Shown here: in pieces, positions 33,580-42,482 of the stretch
How the letters are laid out: each line of letters begins with the position of its first letter
Numbering within the stretch: position 1 is the stretch's first letter
Assembly: GCA_910579735.1 (NCBI GenBank)
Contig: CAJTUZ010000006.1
Coordinates: 62,001 to 126,000 of the forward strand
Length of the DNA: 64,000 nucleotides
Reading direction: 5' to 3'
Source: an uncultured Lachnospiraceae bacterium
GTDB taxonomy: Bacteria > Bacillota > Clostridia > Lachnospirales > Lachnospiraceae
Program-made: the position numbers and the translations under genes
The notes under the pieces: generated by a model
Seen by the model: the letters and a program-made list of their open reading frames with translations, nothing else
The model's database searches: none
Told to the model about the DNA's origin: nothing

Positions 33580-33608
33580 AGTATATCGGATATTGAGGAT
33601 CTTGTCAA
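33580..33608 (-). promoter_or_regulatory. his operon promoter
   Basis: Minus-strand TTGACA (33603-33608) and TATACT (33580-33585) are 17 bases apart. The leader to hisZ is only about 70 bases; I see neither a T-box nor a His-rich leader peptide in it. Confidence 0.8.
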
Positions 33609-33626
33609 GGCAGTAATCTCGCAGAC

Positions 33627-34163
33627 TCATTCCGCCCTGTCGTCCAGATCTTTTTGCAGTATATCAAGATACGGGACAAAGACGCCGTTTTTTTTCGGCA
33701 GAATATATGCCGGATTCAGTTCCTCGTAGCGGAAGCTCTTCCGTCCGCCCGCTTTGGCTCTGTCCCAGAAAAACCGCAGCATTTCGTAAGGCAGATAATA
33801 AAAGATATCTTTATGCGAGTAATAGATCAGAAAAAAGGCAATCCCCTTTTGTTTCTCGAAACGCTCCATGAAAAGAACCTGATGTTCGTGGATGTTTTGC
33901 AGCGCAAATGTGTCCGAAGCGCATTCCTTGGCGTCAAAACAGACCGGGAGGCCCTGTACCGCCCCGATATAGTCTACGGTACTTTTTTGATCGAAATAAG
34001 CGAGCGTGATATGCCTGCTTTGTTTATCAATATTGATCGGGGTGATCGGCGTCGGTATTTTCTGGATCAGTGCAAGACCGTTCTCCAGATATTTTTCATT
34101 TGTACGGTTAATCAGGTCTTCCAGGGTGGAACCACGAAGTCCTCTTGAATTCCAGGTAGCCAT
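33627..34163 (-). CDS. recU: Holliday junction resolvase RecU
   Basis: A dimeric structure-specific nuclease of the RecU family that cleaves four-way junctions in Gram-positive bacteria. The 178-residue protein has the family N-terminus WNSRGLRGSTLEDLINRTNEKY, the IPTPITPI segment, and the active-site residues in KSTVDYIGAVQG (Asp) and VCFDAKECAS (Asp-x-Glu/Lys), followed by FALQNIHEHQVLFM. Unlike in B. subtilis, no pbp1-type gene is adjacent; it stands alone upstream of the his operon promoter. The start at 34163 has the conserved sequence right after it. Confidence 0.93.
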   Translation of the reverse strand: MATWNSRGLRGSTLEDLINRTNEKYLENGLALIQKIPTPITPINIDKQSRHITLAYFDQKSTVDYIGAVQGLPVCFDAKECASDTFALQNIHEHQVLFMERFEKQKGIAFFLIYYSHKDIFYYLPYEMLRFFWDRAKAGGRKSFRYEELNPAYILPKKNGVFVPYLDILQKDLDDRAE

Positions 34164-34265
34164 ATGAAAATCTGCTCCTTTTTGTATAACAATCTGCCGG
34201 CAGTGTATAGACGACAGTCATGTGTCGGCGATGGATAAACAGCCGCCCGACGGATTAAAGTCCGT

Positions 34266-35282
34266 TCAGCTTGGGACAAAGGGATCGGAAACCGTCTCAA
34301 AGACCGCAGGAAGCGGCGCATAGAAGGTCATTCCGCTGATGTCCGTAAAAGGAGCGTCCAGATGCGGAAAGACAATTTTGTATGCATGCAGCAGCTGATG
34401 TGTGACTCCGTAAGCCTTTTTGTAAGTATCATTCCAGGCCCTGTCGCCGTATTTGTAGTCCCCGAGGAGCGGATGCGCGATACTGGCAAGATGCGCACGG
34501 ATCTGATGAGATTTCCCTGTGATCAGTTCCACTTCCAGTAATGTTTTGTCTTTTTCCTGTCTTATAGGAAGATACCTTGTTTGGATAAAAGATTCTTTTG
34601 CATCGGCAGATGCCGTTTTCGATATCCTTACCGTGTTTGTTTTAGCATCTTTTTGCAGAAATCCTTCGATGGTCTCTTCGGCGTCTATGCGTCCTTTCAC
34701 ATAAAGTCTGTAAAATTTATGCAGACTGCGTATCCGCAGCGCATCCGAAAGCATCTGCGCGCCTGCGACGGATTTGGCGCAAAGTACGAGACCGCTTGTA
34801 TTTCTGTCGAGTCTGTTGCAGGCGGAAGGTCTGAAAGTGCGCAGATCTTCCTGCGTGATCTCCCCGTTTGTAAGCAGCCTGGCAATGAGCCAGTCATTGA
34901 GGGAAACATCCGAAGCCTCTGCTTTTTGCGTTAAAACTCCCGCCGGTTTATCGGCAATCAGAAGATGCTCGTTTTCATATATGACGGATACAGAATCTTT
35001 AAACGGCATACATAAACCGTAAGACTGTCCGGTTCTGGTATGCGTTTGAGCCATAGGGCTGCCGCCCATGAATTTTTGCAGTGTCTCGTCTGAAAAATAG
35101 ATGGATATCACGTCGCCGCAGGCAATTTTTTCACTGCCATCCGCCTTTTTATCATTTAAAACAATATTTTTTTTGCGCAGCATTTTGTATAAGAAGCTGC
35201 TTTGTGCTTCCGGCAGTAATTTATGCAGATATTTATCGAGCCTTTGTCCTGCTTCCCGTCCGGTAATGGTTTTTTGATACAT
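34266..35282 (-). CDS. RluA-family pseudouridine synthase
   Basis: A second RluA-type enzyme in the window, 338 residues. An S4 domain is at about 10-75, with QRLDKYLHKLLPEAQSSFLYKML. A loop of uncertain role follows (about 75-95), then the catalytic domain with CNRLDRNTSGLVLCAKS (catalytic Asp) and LITGKSHQIRAHLASIAHPLLGDYKYG. It resembles RluC-type enzymes, but the target cannot be told. It is about 30 residues longer than the RluD-like enzyme at 7192. Confidence 0.92.
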   Translation of the reverse strand: MYQKTITGREAGQRLDKYLHKLLPEAQSSFLYKMLRKKNIVLNDKKADGSEKIACGDVISIYFSDETLQKFMGGSPMAQTHTRTGQSYGLCMPFKDSVSVIYENEHLLIADKPAGVLTQKAEASDVSLNDWLIARLLTNGEITQEDLRTFRPSACNRLDRNTSGLVLCAKSVAGAQMLSDALRIRSLHKFYRLYVKGRIDAEETIEGFLQKDAKTNTVRISKTASADAKESFIQTRYLPIRQEKDKTLLEVELITGKSHQIRAHLASIAHPLLGDYKYGDRAWNDTYKKAYGVTHQLLHAYKIVFPHLDAPFTDISGMTFYAPLPAVFETVSDPFVPS

Positions 35283-35293
35283 AATCGTCCTTT

Positions 35294-35863
35294 TTACAAT
35301 GTGACGGAATAAAGCGTTTGGATCATTCCGTTTCGATTTTTGTTTTCCTCGCTGTCAAGATTTGACAATTGACCGAGTCGGTCTATATATTTGTCAAGAT
35401 TTTGAAAAATTTTGATGGTCAGATTTTTGTATCCATCCTGTTTTAGGAGCTGTTCGAGATGTTCTTCTCCCGCTCTGATGTCACATTTTTCACTTTCCGT
35501 ATAGGCGCATATCACGTTTCCTTTTACGACCATATGGCTGATCGGGAAATTTTTCTGATAAGAAGTAAAATACATATCATAAAAACCCGTCAGTTTATCA
35601 TGATAAGCTGAAATGCGCTCCTGCGCCTGCATGCTGCAGCCTTTGGCCTTTAGGAACATGACGGCATTAACGGCGCTTTTGCAGGAAGGAAGCAGGCCCA
35701 GTACGGCAACGATCGTGAGCAGATTCTTATTGCTTCCGGTAGAATAAATGCCCATGCCGTATATGGCCAGGGACAGCGCAAAGAAAAGAACCGTTCGGAT
35801 CACGGAGACTTTTTTCTGGTTTTCAATGTAGCCAAAACATCCTTTATGTATTTTTTTCATCAT
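35294..35863 (-). CDS. Hypothetical membrane protein
   Basis: A 189-residue protein with two N-terminal membrane helices (about 20-38 and 45-65). A soluble part follows, with a YHDKLTGFYDMYFTSYQKNF segment and an acidic EHLEQLLKQDGYKNLTIKIF region. I recognise no family. Its start overlaps the stop of the SDR gene by four bases, so it is translationally coupled and probably works or is at least expressed with that oxidoreductase. Only 11 bases separate its end from the RluA-family gene. Confidence 0.8.
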   Translation of the reverse strand: MMKKIHKGCFGYIENQKKVSVIRTVLFFALSLAIYGMGIYSTGSNKNLLTIVAVLGLLPSCKSAVNAVMFLKAKGCSMQAQERISAYHDKLTGFYDMYFTSYQKNFPISHMVVKGNVICAYTESEKCDIRAGEEHLEQLLKQDGYKNLTIKIFQNLDKYIDRLGQLSNLDSEENKNRNGMIQTLYSVTL

Positions 35864-36612
35864 CTGATCATTCCTCTCGTTGCCTGGTAAAGCAATTTCA
35901 TAGACAGACCGTATATCGATACTGCCTTTTTCTTCTTACTGTCTTGCAGCGCCTTTTTTACTACCTTTTCCGGTTTGGCCGTCGTTAATTTTTTGATCAA
36001 GTTCATTTTGCCGTATCGGCCGTAAGCATGTTTTAAAAAAGGCGTTTTTACGGGGCCGGGGCAGACGATCGTAACGCTGATCCCTTTGGGTTTCAGTTCT
36101 TTTCGCAGCGCTTTCCCGAAGGAATATACATAGGCTTTAGAGGCCGCATATACTGCGAAACCGGACTGTGGAAGAAACGCGGAGCCGGATGCGAGCTGAA
36201 TGATGCGGCTGCCTTTTTTCATATAGGGCAGGCAGAATTTGGTCATCTGCGTCAGTGCCAGTACGTTCAGACGTACCGTTTCCGTTATCTCGTCACGGCT
36301 TTGGGCTTCAAAAGCGCCGTATATACCCATACCTGCACAATTGACAAGTACCGAGATGCCTGCGTTGCGGATCATCAGGACTTCCGCAAAACGGGCAAGT
36401 TTTCGCTCATCCGTAATGTCAATGGCGATGGTGCGTATTTTGATCATATGTTTATGCCTGTCCGATGTCAGTTCATAGGCCAGTTCTTCTAAAGCGTTTC
36501 TTTTTCTGGCGAGCAGCCAGATCTCGTCCGTCTTGGTAAGCGAGGCAGCAAGCTGTCTGGCAAACTCTCTGCCCATACCGGAAGAAGCTCCCGTAATAAT
36601 CGCTATATTCAT
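35860..36612 (-). CDS. Short-chain dehydrogenase/reductase
   Basis: An NAD(P)-dependent oxidoreductase of the classical SDR family, 250 residues. The cofactor-binding motif is TGASSGMGREFA near residues 7-18, NCAGMG near 90-95, the catalytic serine in QLASGSAFLP, and the Tyr/Lys pair in YAASKAYVYSFGKAL. The C-terminus ends with a hydrophobic and basic tail. Substrate unknown; homologues are often annotated as acyl or lipid reductases without proof. It overlaps the membrane-protein gene downstream. Confidence 0.92.
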   Translation of the reverse strand: MNIAIITGASSGMGREFARQLAASLTKTDEIWLLARKRNALEELAYELTSDRHKHMIKIRTIAIDITDERKLARFAEVLMIRNAGISVLVNCAGMGIYGAFEAQSRDEITETVRLNVLALTQMTKFCLPYMKKGSRIIQLASGSAFLPQSGFAVYAASKAYVYSFGKALRKELKPKGISVTIVCPGPVKTPFLKHAYGRYGKMNLIKKLTTAKPEKVVKKALQDSKKKKAVSIYGLSMKLLYQATRGMIR

Positions 36613-36615
36613 AAG

Positions 36616-38550
36616 TCATCCCCCTTTTTTCCGTTTGTGAATATTGCGTATCGTCGTTTTCTTCTGCTTTTTTTCTTTTGACATGGCCTTATTGGTATGA
36701 TTGTGTCCAAACGGTTCTTTCGTGTTCTGCGGACGGTTTAAACGCTTCGGATTTATATTGTTTTTGGGTCTGATCAGGCATTTCGGATCGAAGCCGATCA
36801 GATCCTTTCGTCCCGCCTTGGTGAGCGCTTCATATACCAGATCGTAATTATTCGGGTTGCGGTATTGTATCAGGGCACGCTGCATTGCTTTTTCATGCGG
36901 ATTTTTACAGACGTAGACCGTTTTACCGCTTCGCGGATCGATACCGGTATAATACATGACTGTGGATACGGTAGAAGGCGTCGGATAAAAGTCCTGTACC
37001 TGCTCCGGCATATAGCCTAAGTCCCGCAGATATTCCGCCAGCTCCACGGCCTCTTTTAAGGTGGAGCCGGGATGGGAAGACATCAGATAAGGGACAAGGA
37101 ACTGCTTTTTTCCGAGGCTTTCATTTATTTTACCATATTTTCGGACAAATTGCTCGTAAACTGTTCTGCCCGGTTTGCCCATTTTTGATAAGACTGCATC
37201 CGAAATGTGTTCCGGGGCGACTTTAAGCTGACCGCTTATGTGATGCTCTACGAGTTCTCTAAAAAAAGTATCGTCTTTGTTCGCAAGCAGATAGTCAAAA
37301 CGGATACCGGAGCGGATAAACACTTTTTTGATACCGGGCAGCGCCCGCAGCTTTCGAAGCAGCGACAGATAGTCCGTATGGTCTGCCGACAGATTCGGAC
37401 AGGGTTTTGGAAACAGACATTGTCTGTCAGCACAAACGCCTTTTGTCAATTGCTTTTCACAGGAAGGCTTTCTGAAATTGGCGGTGGGACCGCCTACGTC
37501 ATGGATATAGCCTTTAAAGTCCGGGTCTTTTATCAGAAGTTTTGCCTCTTCCACGATCGATTCGTGGCTTCTTGTCTGCAGGATCCGGCCCTGATGAAAA
37601 GTCAGGGCACAGAAATTACAGCCGCCAAAGCACCCTCTGTTACTGAGCAGGGAAAATTTGATTTCGGAAATCGCCGGAACGCCGCCTTTTTCTTCATAGG
37701 AAGGGTGATATGTCCGCATATACGGCAGTTCATAAACGTCATCCATCTCTGCCGTTGTAAGCGGCGGCTGCGGCGGATTCTGAACAACATAGACCTGATG
37801 TGGGTATTCTTCTATCAGGGTTTTGGCTGTAAAAGGATCGGTATTGCGGTACTGAATGGCGAAGCTGTCCGCATATTGCCTCCGGTCTTCTTTCATCGAT
37901 TCGTAGGCGGGCAGCGTAATGCTGTCATAAATGCCGGAAATGTCTTTGGTTTTATAGACCGTGCCGGGCACAAAGGTAATATCGCTTACGGGAATGCCGC
38001 CTGCCAGCGCATCCGCAATTTCTATGATGGATTTTTCGCCCATACCGTATGAAATGAGATCCGCCTGGCTGTCTAAGAGTATGGAGCGCTTCAATTTGTC
38101 CGACCAGTAGTCGTAATGCGCCAGTCTCCGCAGGCTGGCTTCAATACCGCCGATGATGATGGGTATATTTTTATAGGTCCTGCGTATCAGATTTCCGTAG
38201 ACGACGGCGGCATAATCGGGACGCTTATATGCTTCCCCGCCCGGCGTATAAGCATCGTTTTGTCTATGCTTTTTAGAGACAAAATAATGATTTACCATGG
38301 AATCCATATTGCCGGCAGAAACAAGAAATCCGAGTTTGGGGCTGCCGAGGATAGAAATGCTGCAATCATCTTTCCAATCCGGTTGTGAAATGATTCCGAC
38401 GCGGTAGCCGTGAGACTCCAGAACCCGGCTGATGATCGCATGACCAAAGGATGGATGGTCAACGTAAGCATCTCCGATGACATAAACAAAATCAAGCTGT
38501 TCAATTCCCTCTTTTCGCATATCTTCCGCAGATATCGGTAAAAATCCCAT
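36616..38550 (-). CDS. YgiQ-family radical SAM protein
   Basis: A large radical SAM enzyme (644 residues) of the YgiQ/UPF0313 family, with unknown reaction. An N-terminal domain (MGFLPISAEDMRKEGIEQLDFVYVIGDAYVDHPSFGHAII) leads into the 4Fe-4S motif CFGGCNFCAL near residues 317-326, then HDVGGPTANF and a long C-terminal half. The last about 50 residues are very basic and Asn/Lys-rich (NNINPKRLNRPQ), typical of this family. The adjacent genes do not suggest a pathway. Confidence 0.93.
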   Translation of the reverse strand: MGFLPISAEDMRKEGIEQLDFVYVIGDAYVDHPSFGHAIISRVLESHGYRVGIISQPDWKDDCSISILGSPKLGFLVSAGNMDSMVNHYFVSKKHRQNDAYTPGGEAYKRPDYAAVVYGNLIRRTYKNIPIIIGGIEASLRRLAHYDYWSDKLKRSILLDSQADLISYGMGEKSIIEIADALAGGIPVSDITFVPGTVYKTKDISGIYDSITLPAYESMKEDRRQYADSFAIQYRNTDPFTAKTLIEEYPHQVYVVQNPPQPPLTTAEMDDVYELPYMRTYHPSYEEKGGVPAISEIKFSLLSNRGCFGGCNFCALTFHQGRILQTRSHESIVEEAKLLIKDPDFKGYIHDVGGPTANFRKPSCEKQLTKGVCADRQCLFPKPCPNLSADHTDYLSLLRKLRALPGIKKVFIRSGIRFDYLLANKDDTFFRELVEHHISGQLKVAPEHISDAVLSKMGKPGRTVYEQFVRKYGKINESLGKKQFLVPYLMSSHPGSTLKEAVELAEYLRDLGYMPEQVQDFYPTPSTVSTVMYYTGIDPRSGKTVYVCKNPHEKAMQRALIQYRNPNNYDLVYEALTKAGRKDLIGFDPKCLIRPKNNINPKRLNRPQNTKEPFGHNHTNKAMSKEKKQKKTTIRNIHKRKKGG

Positions 38551-38594
38551 AGCTGTTCAAATTCCTCCATTGTTTTGCCGGCGCTTCCATGCTC

Positions 38595-39989
38595 TTACAG
38601 GAGTTCTCTAAAGTCATGAATGTAATAATCGGCCAAAGTTCTTTTTTCGTCATCATGGATGGCGGATGTATCGTCATACACGGCGCATACTTTCATACCG
38701 GCAGCCTGTCCTGCCATAATGCCGTGAACGATGTCTTCAAATACCAGACAGCGTTCCGGTCTCACGCCAAGGGCCCTGGCGACGGCAAGGTAGATATCCG
38801 GAGCCGGTTTGCCTTTTGTAACGTCGCATCCTGTCATGATACAGGCAAAGCGGGATGCAAGGCCGTGAGCCGCCATAACGTTGGCCGCAAGTTCTCTGGA
38901 ATTGCTTGTGGCGATGCCGAGTTTGATATTGTGCCGTATGCAGCGGCGGATAAATTCTTCGGCGCCGCTTTTCAGAGGTACCTCATGCGTATATTTATCC
39001 CAGGCCATCCGGTTCCAGTCTGCTTTGATCGTATCAAGTTCGTCCGGAATCTGAAAAGTTTCCTTGAAAAAAACCGCTGTCTCGCTAAAACTTCTGCCGC
39101 CGATCATCGTCTGTAGATCTTGAGGCGGTTTTATGCCGAATCTGCCAAGATATTCGTTATCAATGACCGGCCAGATCCACATCGAATCTACCAGGGAACC
39201 ATCCAGATCGAAAATAACCGCGTCAAAATCGGTAAGCTTTATGGCAGGATGCGCCTCCTGCTTACAGACCGGGGCAGGATGGATATCCGGTTCTTTGGAT
39301 TTTAACATTGTGATTTCGTCGGTTGTGAGCATACGATATTCTCCCGGTCGTAACGTGTTATCAAGTGTCAGACTTCCCATGCGGATCCGTTTTAGATACA
39401 GCACCTCGTTTCCGACGGCTTTTAACATCCTTTTTACCTGATGAAACTTGCCTTCCGTAATGGTGAGGGCTATTTTCCGGTCTTCCAGAACGGTTACGCC
39501 GGCCGGTAAGGCAGGCTTTTTTTCACCGATATCCACGCCTGTCTGTAATGCCTGGATCTGGGAAAACGTCAGAGGTTCCCGAATGGTACATTCATAAACC
39601 TTCTCCACGTGTCTGCCCGGAGAAAGCAGTTCATGGGCAAGCATGCCGTCATTGGTCATCAGAAGAAGTCCTTCGGTATCCTTATCCAGACGCCCTACGG
39701 GAAACAGATCGTCTCTGCCGGTCTTTTGCAGTAACGACAGTACGGTCTTGTCTTTCCGGTCTTTTGTTGCGGAAACGACTCCTGCCGGTTTGTGGAGCAT
39801 ATAATAGACATATTTTTCGTAAACGCAGGCAACGCCGCGCAAAGCGACTTTGTCTGTTTTTTCATTAATTTTATAATCACTTTCCCGAATCGTCTGTCCG
39901 TTTACGGTGACGAGTCCGTTTTTGATATCTTTTTTCAGACTGTTTCGTGTTCCGTATTTCAGATCGCTTAAATATTTATCCAGGCGCAT
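38595..39989 (-). CDS. RsuA-type pseudouridine synthase fused to a HAD phosphatase
   Basis: One continuous 464-residue reading frame with two enzyme domains. Residues about 1-230 are an RsuA/RluB/E/F-type rRNA pseudouridine synthase: an S4 domain (about 1-50), then LHKPAGVVSATKD and catalytic Asp102 in FPVGRLDKDTEGLLLM, with KFHQVKRMLKAVG near 181-193. After a linker (about 231-253), residues 254-464 form a HAD phosphatase of the beta-phosphoglucomutase group: Asp261 and Asp263 in FDLDGSLVDS, TSNS motif II, KGKPAPDIY motif III and VFEDIVHGIMA. The start has no convincing alternative. Confidence 0.93.
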   Translation of the reverse strand: MRLDKYLSDLKYGTRNSLKKDIKNGLVTVNGQTIRESDYKINEKTDKVALRGVACVYEKYVYYMLHKPAGVVSATKDRKDKTVLSLLQKTGRDDLFPVGRLDKDTEGLLLMTNDGMLAHELLSPGRHVEKVYECTIREPLTFSQIQALQTGVDIGEKKPALPAGVTVLEDRKIALTITEGKFHQVKRMLKAVGNEVLYLKRIRMGSLTLDNTLRPGEYRMLTTDEITMLKSKEPDIHPAPVCKQEAHPAIKLTDFDAVIFDLDGSLVDSMWIWPVIDNEYLGRFGIKPPQDLQTMIGGRSFSETAVFFKETFQIPDELDTIKADWNRMAWDKYTHEVPLKSGAEEFIRRCIRHNIKLGIATSNSRELAANVMAAHGLASRFACIMTGCDVTKGKPAPDIYLAVARALGVRPERCLVFEDIVHGIMAGQAAGMKVCAVYDDTSAIHDDEKRTLADYYIHDFRELL

Positions 39990-40042
39990 ATATGCTCATC
40001 CTTTTTACATATAATGAAGCAACGGTTTTTATTTGGTAGCTG

Positions 40043-40999
40043 ATGATGAAAAAAGTCTTCGATTCTTTCACTCAAATGCTTTATACATTGCTTGCAGTCT
40101 ATCTGATATGGCTGCTCTTACGCTATCCTGCAAAATCTCTTGTCTATGCTTCGACAGGACTTATGCTGTGGTTTCAGAAGATGATCCCCACGCTTTTGCC
40201 GTTTATGATCCTCTCCGGCATTATGATCCGTATGAACCTGACGGAAAAATGTGTTAAACTGGTGCATCCGATTTTTTCCAGGATATGGGGAACTTCCGCC
40301 AACGGTTCATATGTGCTGCTTATGGGAATGCTGTGCGGCTTTCCTATGGGTGCAAGAGTCATCGGCGAATTGTGCCGGGCCGGAAAACTTTCGGAAGAGG
40401 AAGGTTCTTTTTTGCTTTCGTTTTGTAATAATATCGGTCCGATCTATTTTATCAGCTTCGTTATGAGTACATTATCCCTGGAAGGTAATTATATACCGCT
40501 TCTTATCATGTACGGCGTGCCGCTTTGCTACGGCGCGGTATGGCATCGTGTGCGGAAACTGCGCACGGATCGGCATGCCGGTTCCGTGTCATTACGTGCA
40601 GCCTCTTATTCCAAGCAGGCGGCGCCGTCACTTCTAAATGCAGTGGACGATGCCGTTATTTCCGGTATGATCGGTATAGCAAAACTGGGCGGTTATATGG
40701 TCTTTTTCAATATGCTGAATATCATGATGAAACCGTTTACCGCTCTGCCTGAGCGGTTTTTGTCATTGTGTAACTGTCTGCTTGAAATTACGAGCGGCAT
40801 CAGCAGGGCCGGAGCCGAAAACAGGCTGATGATCCTGATTCTGCTTCCGTTTGGCGGCTTTTCCTGCATATCACAGACATACAGTATGATCAAAGAAACC
40901 AATTTATCCATTTTGCAATATTTCCTGCATAAGTGTATGCAAACTGCGATAACTGCGCTTATTTACGTCTTCTTCTCTGCCGTTTCTTATAGCCTTTGA
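40043..40999 (+). CDS. YlbJ-like / nucleoside-recognition-domain membrane protein
   Basis: A 318-residue membrane protein with about eight hydrophobic segments. The regions LLPFMILSGIMIRMN, GMLCGFPMGARVIGELCRAGKLS and the CNNIGPIYFISFV block are like those of sporulation integral membrane protein YlbJ and related gate/nucleoside-recognition proteins. Its presence suggests sporulation ancestry but does not prove sporulation. It is the only plus-strand gene for about 30 kb and diverges from the fusion gene at 39989. Its 3' end overlaps the convergent amidase gene by 41 bases. Confidence 0.78.
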   Translation: MMKKVFDSFTQMLYTLLAVYLIWLLLRYPAKSLVYASTGLMLWFQKMIPTLLPFMILSGIMIRMNLTEKCVKLVHPIFSRIWGTSANGSYVLLMGMLCGFPMGARVIGELCRAGKLSEEEGSFLLSFCNNIGPIYFISFVMSTLSLEGNYIPLLIMYGVPLCYGAVWHRVRKLRTDRHAGSVSLRAASYSKQAAPSLLNAVDDAVISGMIGIAKLGGYMVFFNMLNIMMKPFTALPERFLSLCNCLLEITSGISRAGAENRLMILILLPFGGFSCISQTYSMIKETNLSILQYFLHKCMQTAITALIYVFFSAVSYSL

Positions 41000-42476
41000 G
41001 AATCATGATCATGGACAGTACCATGGCGAAAACGAGCAGGGCGCAGACAAGGCATACCTGCAGGAAATATCCCGTACTGACAGGACGCCCCTGTTCTTTT
41101 GTCTCATTCTCAGGCTGTGAGTTTTCCTTGCTGCTTTCTCCGGAAACGACGCTGCCTGAAGCGCTTTCTACCGCATTTTCTTCGTCCGTTTTCTCGTCGC
41201 CGTCAGGTTTCGTGATCTCTTTGGCATCAGGTAAATCGTTACTTTCCGTATCCGAAGCGGCATCTTCCCCGTAGCGCATGGAAACCAGATTCAGTGCATT
41301 GCTTGTCGTGTAGAGATCGTAGCCGTTGTAAGCGTTTACGATAATCTGCGGAACGACGCCGGAGGGAACGGTTATCGTAAACTGGAAAGTATCCTTGCTT
41401 TTATCGGGCCATTTTTGCAGATCCGAGAAAGTCTCTCCGCCATCATAGCTGAATGCGTAATACAGCATGCCGCTGTCGTAATCAGCGGCGGAAACGCTTA
41501 GCGTAATATCGCCGGTTTCCATATTCTGCTCTATCAGCTCGATCATACAGACATCCGGCGGTGTTGCGTCAGGTTTCATCGTCTGTGCCGGTACCGGTAC
41601 GGAAATATTCTGATATCCTGTGAAGTCTTTGCCGAGACTTTCGGAGCGCAGGCCGAAATATCTTGCTACGGCTTCTGCATCAAGTCTGCCGAACGTTTCC
41701 AGTTTTTCTTTATGGTCGTAAAAGGGCATGTCATTTTCCTGGTCCAAATGACAATGTTCAATCAATACGCAGGGCATATTCTGTTCTGTGGAATGTCTTA
41801 TGATCCCATAATAGTCTGTTCCGGCATCATTCAGTCTCGTTTTGATACCGCGGGAATATAGTCCGAGTTCCTGTAAAAGTTCCATTTCAATACTCGCGAA
41901 AGCATATCCTTTGCTGTATCCTTCTCCAAACGCGGATATCCACGTTTCAGCGCCGAAAAGCGTATGATAGGTGGATAAATTATAATGCAGACAGAATAAA
42001 AAATCCGCGTTTACGCTTGCCGCATATTCGCAGCGTTCTTCCAGTGTCAGATCGGTATCGTCCGTTCTTGTCAGATAAACGGTGATCCCCTCATACTGTT
42101 CAAGCTCGGCTTTCATGGCGTTCGCTGTGATCAGGGTCATATCTTTCTCGGTATAGTCTTCATATTGTCCGCCAAGGTTTTCGCCGCCGTGCCCGGGATC
42201 GATCACGATCACAACGGAATCCTCTGCAGGCGCAGGCGCTTCTTCTGCCGCGGCAGGAACCGGTTCTGCCGGCGGTGTTTCTTCTTCCGCATATACGGTC
42301 TGAAGACGGCCGGAGTACAGGCCGGACATATCTGTCAAAACAAAGATCATGCCGCATCCAAGAAACAGAAGCAATTTGGACAGCGTGAAATGCTTTGCCG
42401 TACGGGTCGTTTTCTTATTGAAAAAGAATAAGCCGGCTTCCCTGCGAAACCGGCTTATGGTAAATTTTTGCATCAT
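40959..42476 (-). CDS. Membrane-anchored N-acetylmuramoyl-L-alanine amidase (Amidase_3)
   Basis: A zinc amidase that cleaves the bond between muramic acid and L-Ala in peptidoglycan. The 505-residue protein has an N-terminal membrane segment (about 32-52) and a Pro/Ala/Glu-rich linker. The Amidase_3 domain (about 88-275) has DPGHGGEN (His and Glu ligands), FLFCLHYN (His) and LIEHCHLDQ (catalytic Glu). A beta-rich part with EMETGDITLSVSAADYDSGML-type sequence follows. An acidic linker then leads to a second C-terminal membrane helix (about 468-490) with a basic RRRR tail. Two membrane anchors are unusual for this family. Confidence 0.92.
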   Translation of the reverse strand: MMQKFTISRFRREAGLFFFNKKTTRTAKHFTLSKLLLFLGCGMIFVLTDMSGLYSGRLQTVYAEEETPPAEPVPAAAEEAPAPAEDSVVIVIDPGHGGENLGGQYEDYTEKDMTLITANAMKAELEQYEGITVYLTRTDDTDLTLEERCEYAASVNADFLFCLHYNLSTYHTLFGAETWISAFGEGYSKGYAFASIEMELLQELGLYSRGIKTRLNDAGTDYYGIIRHSTEQNMPCVLIEHCHLDQENDMPFYDHKEKLETFGRLDAEAVARYFGLRSESLGKDFTGYQNISVPVPAQTMKPDATPPDVCMIELIEQNMETGDITLSVSAADYDSGMLYYAFSYDGGETFSDLQKWPDKSKDTFQFTITVPSGVVPQIIVNAYNGYDLYTTSNALNLVSMRYGEDAASDTESNDLPDAKEITKPDGDEKTDEENAVESASGSVVSGESSKENSQPENETKEQGRPVSTGYFLQVCLVCALLVFAMVLSMIMILKGYKKRQRRRRK

Positions 42477-42482
42477 ATCGTT

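Noticed and set aside
37207..38052. 281-codon plus-strand frame opposite the YgiQ-type gene
   Set aside because: It is antisense to a gene with intact radical SAM motifs, has no ribosome site or promoter, and its translation looks random (Phe- and Arg-rich).
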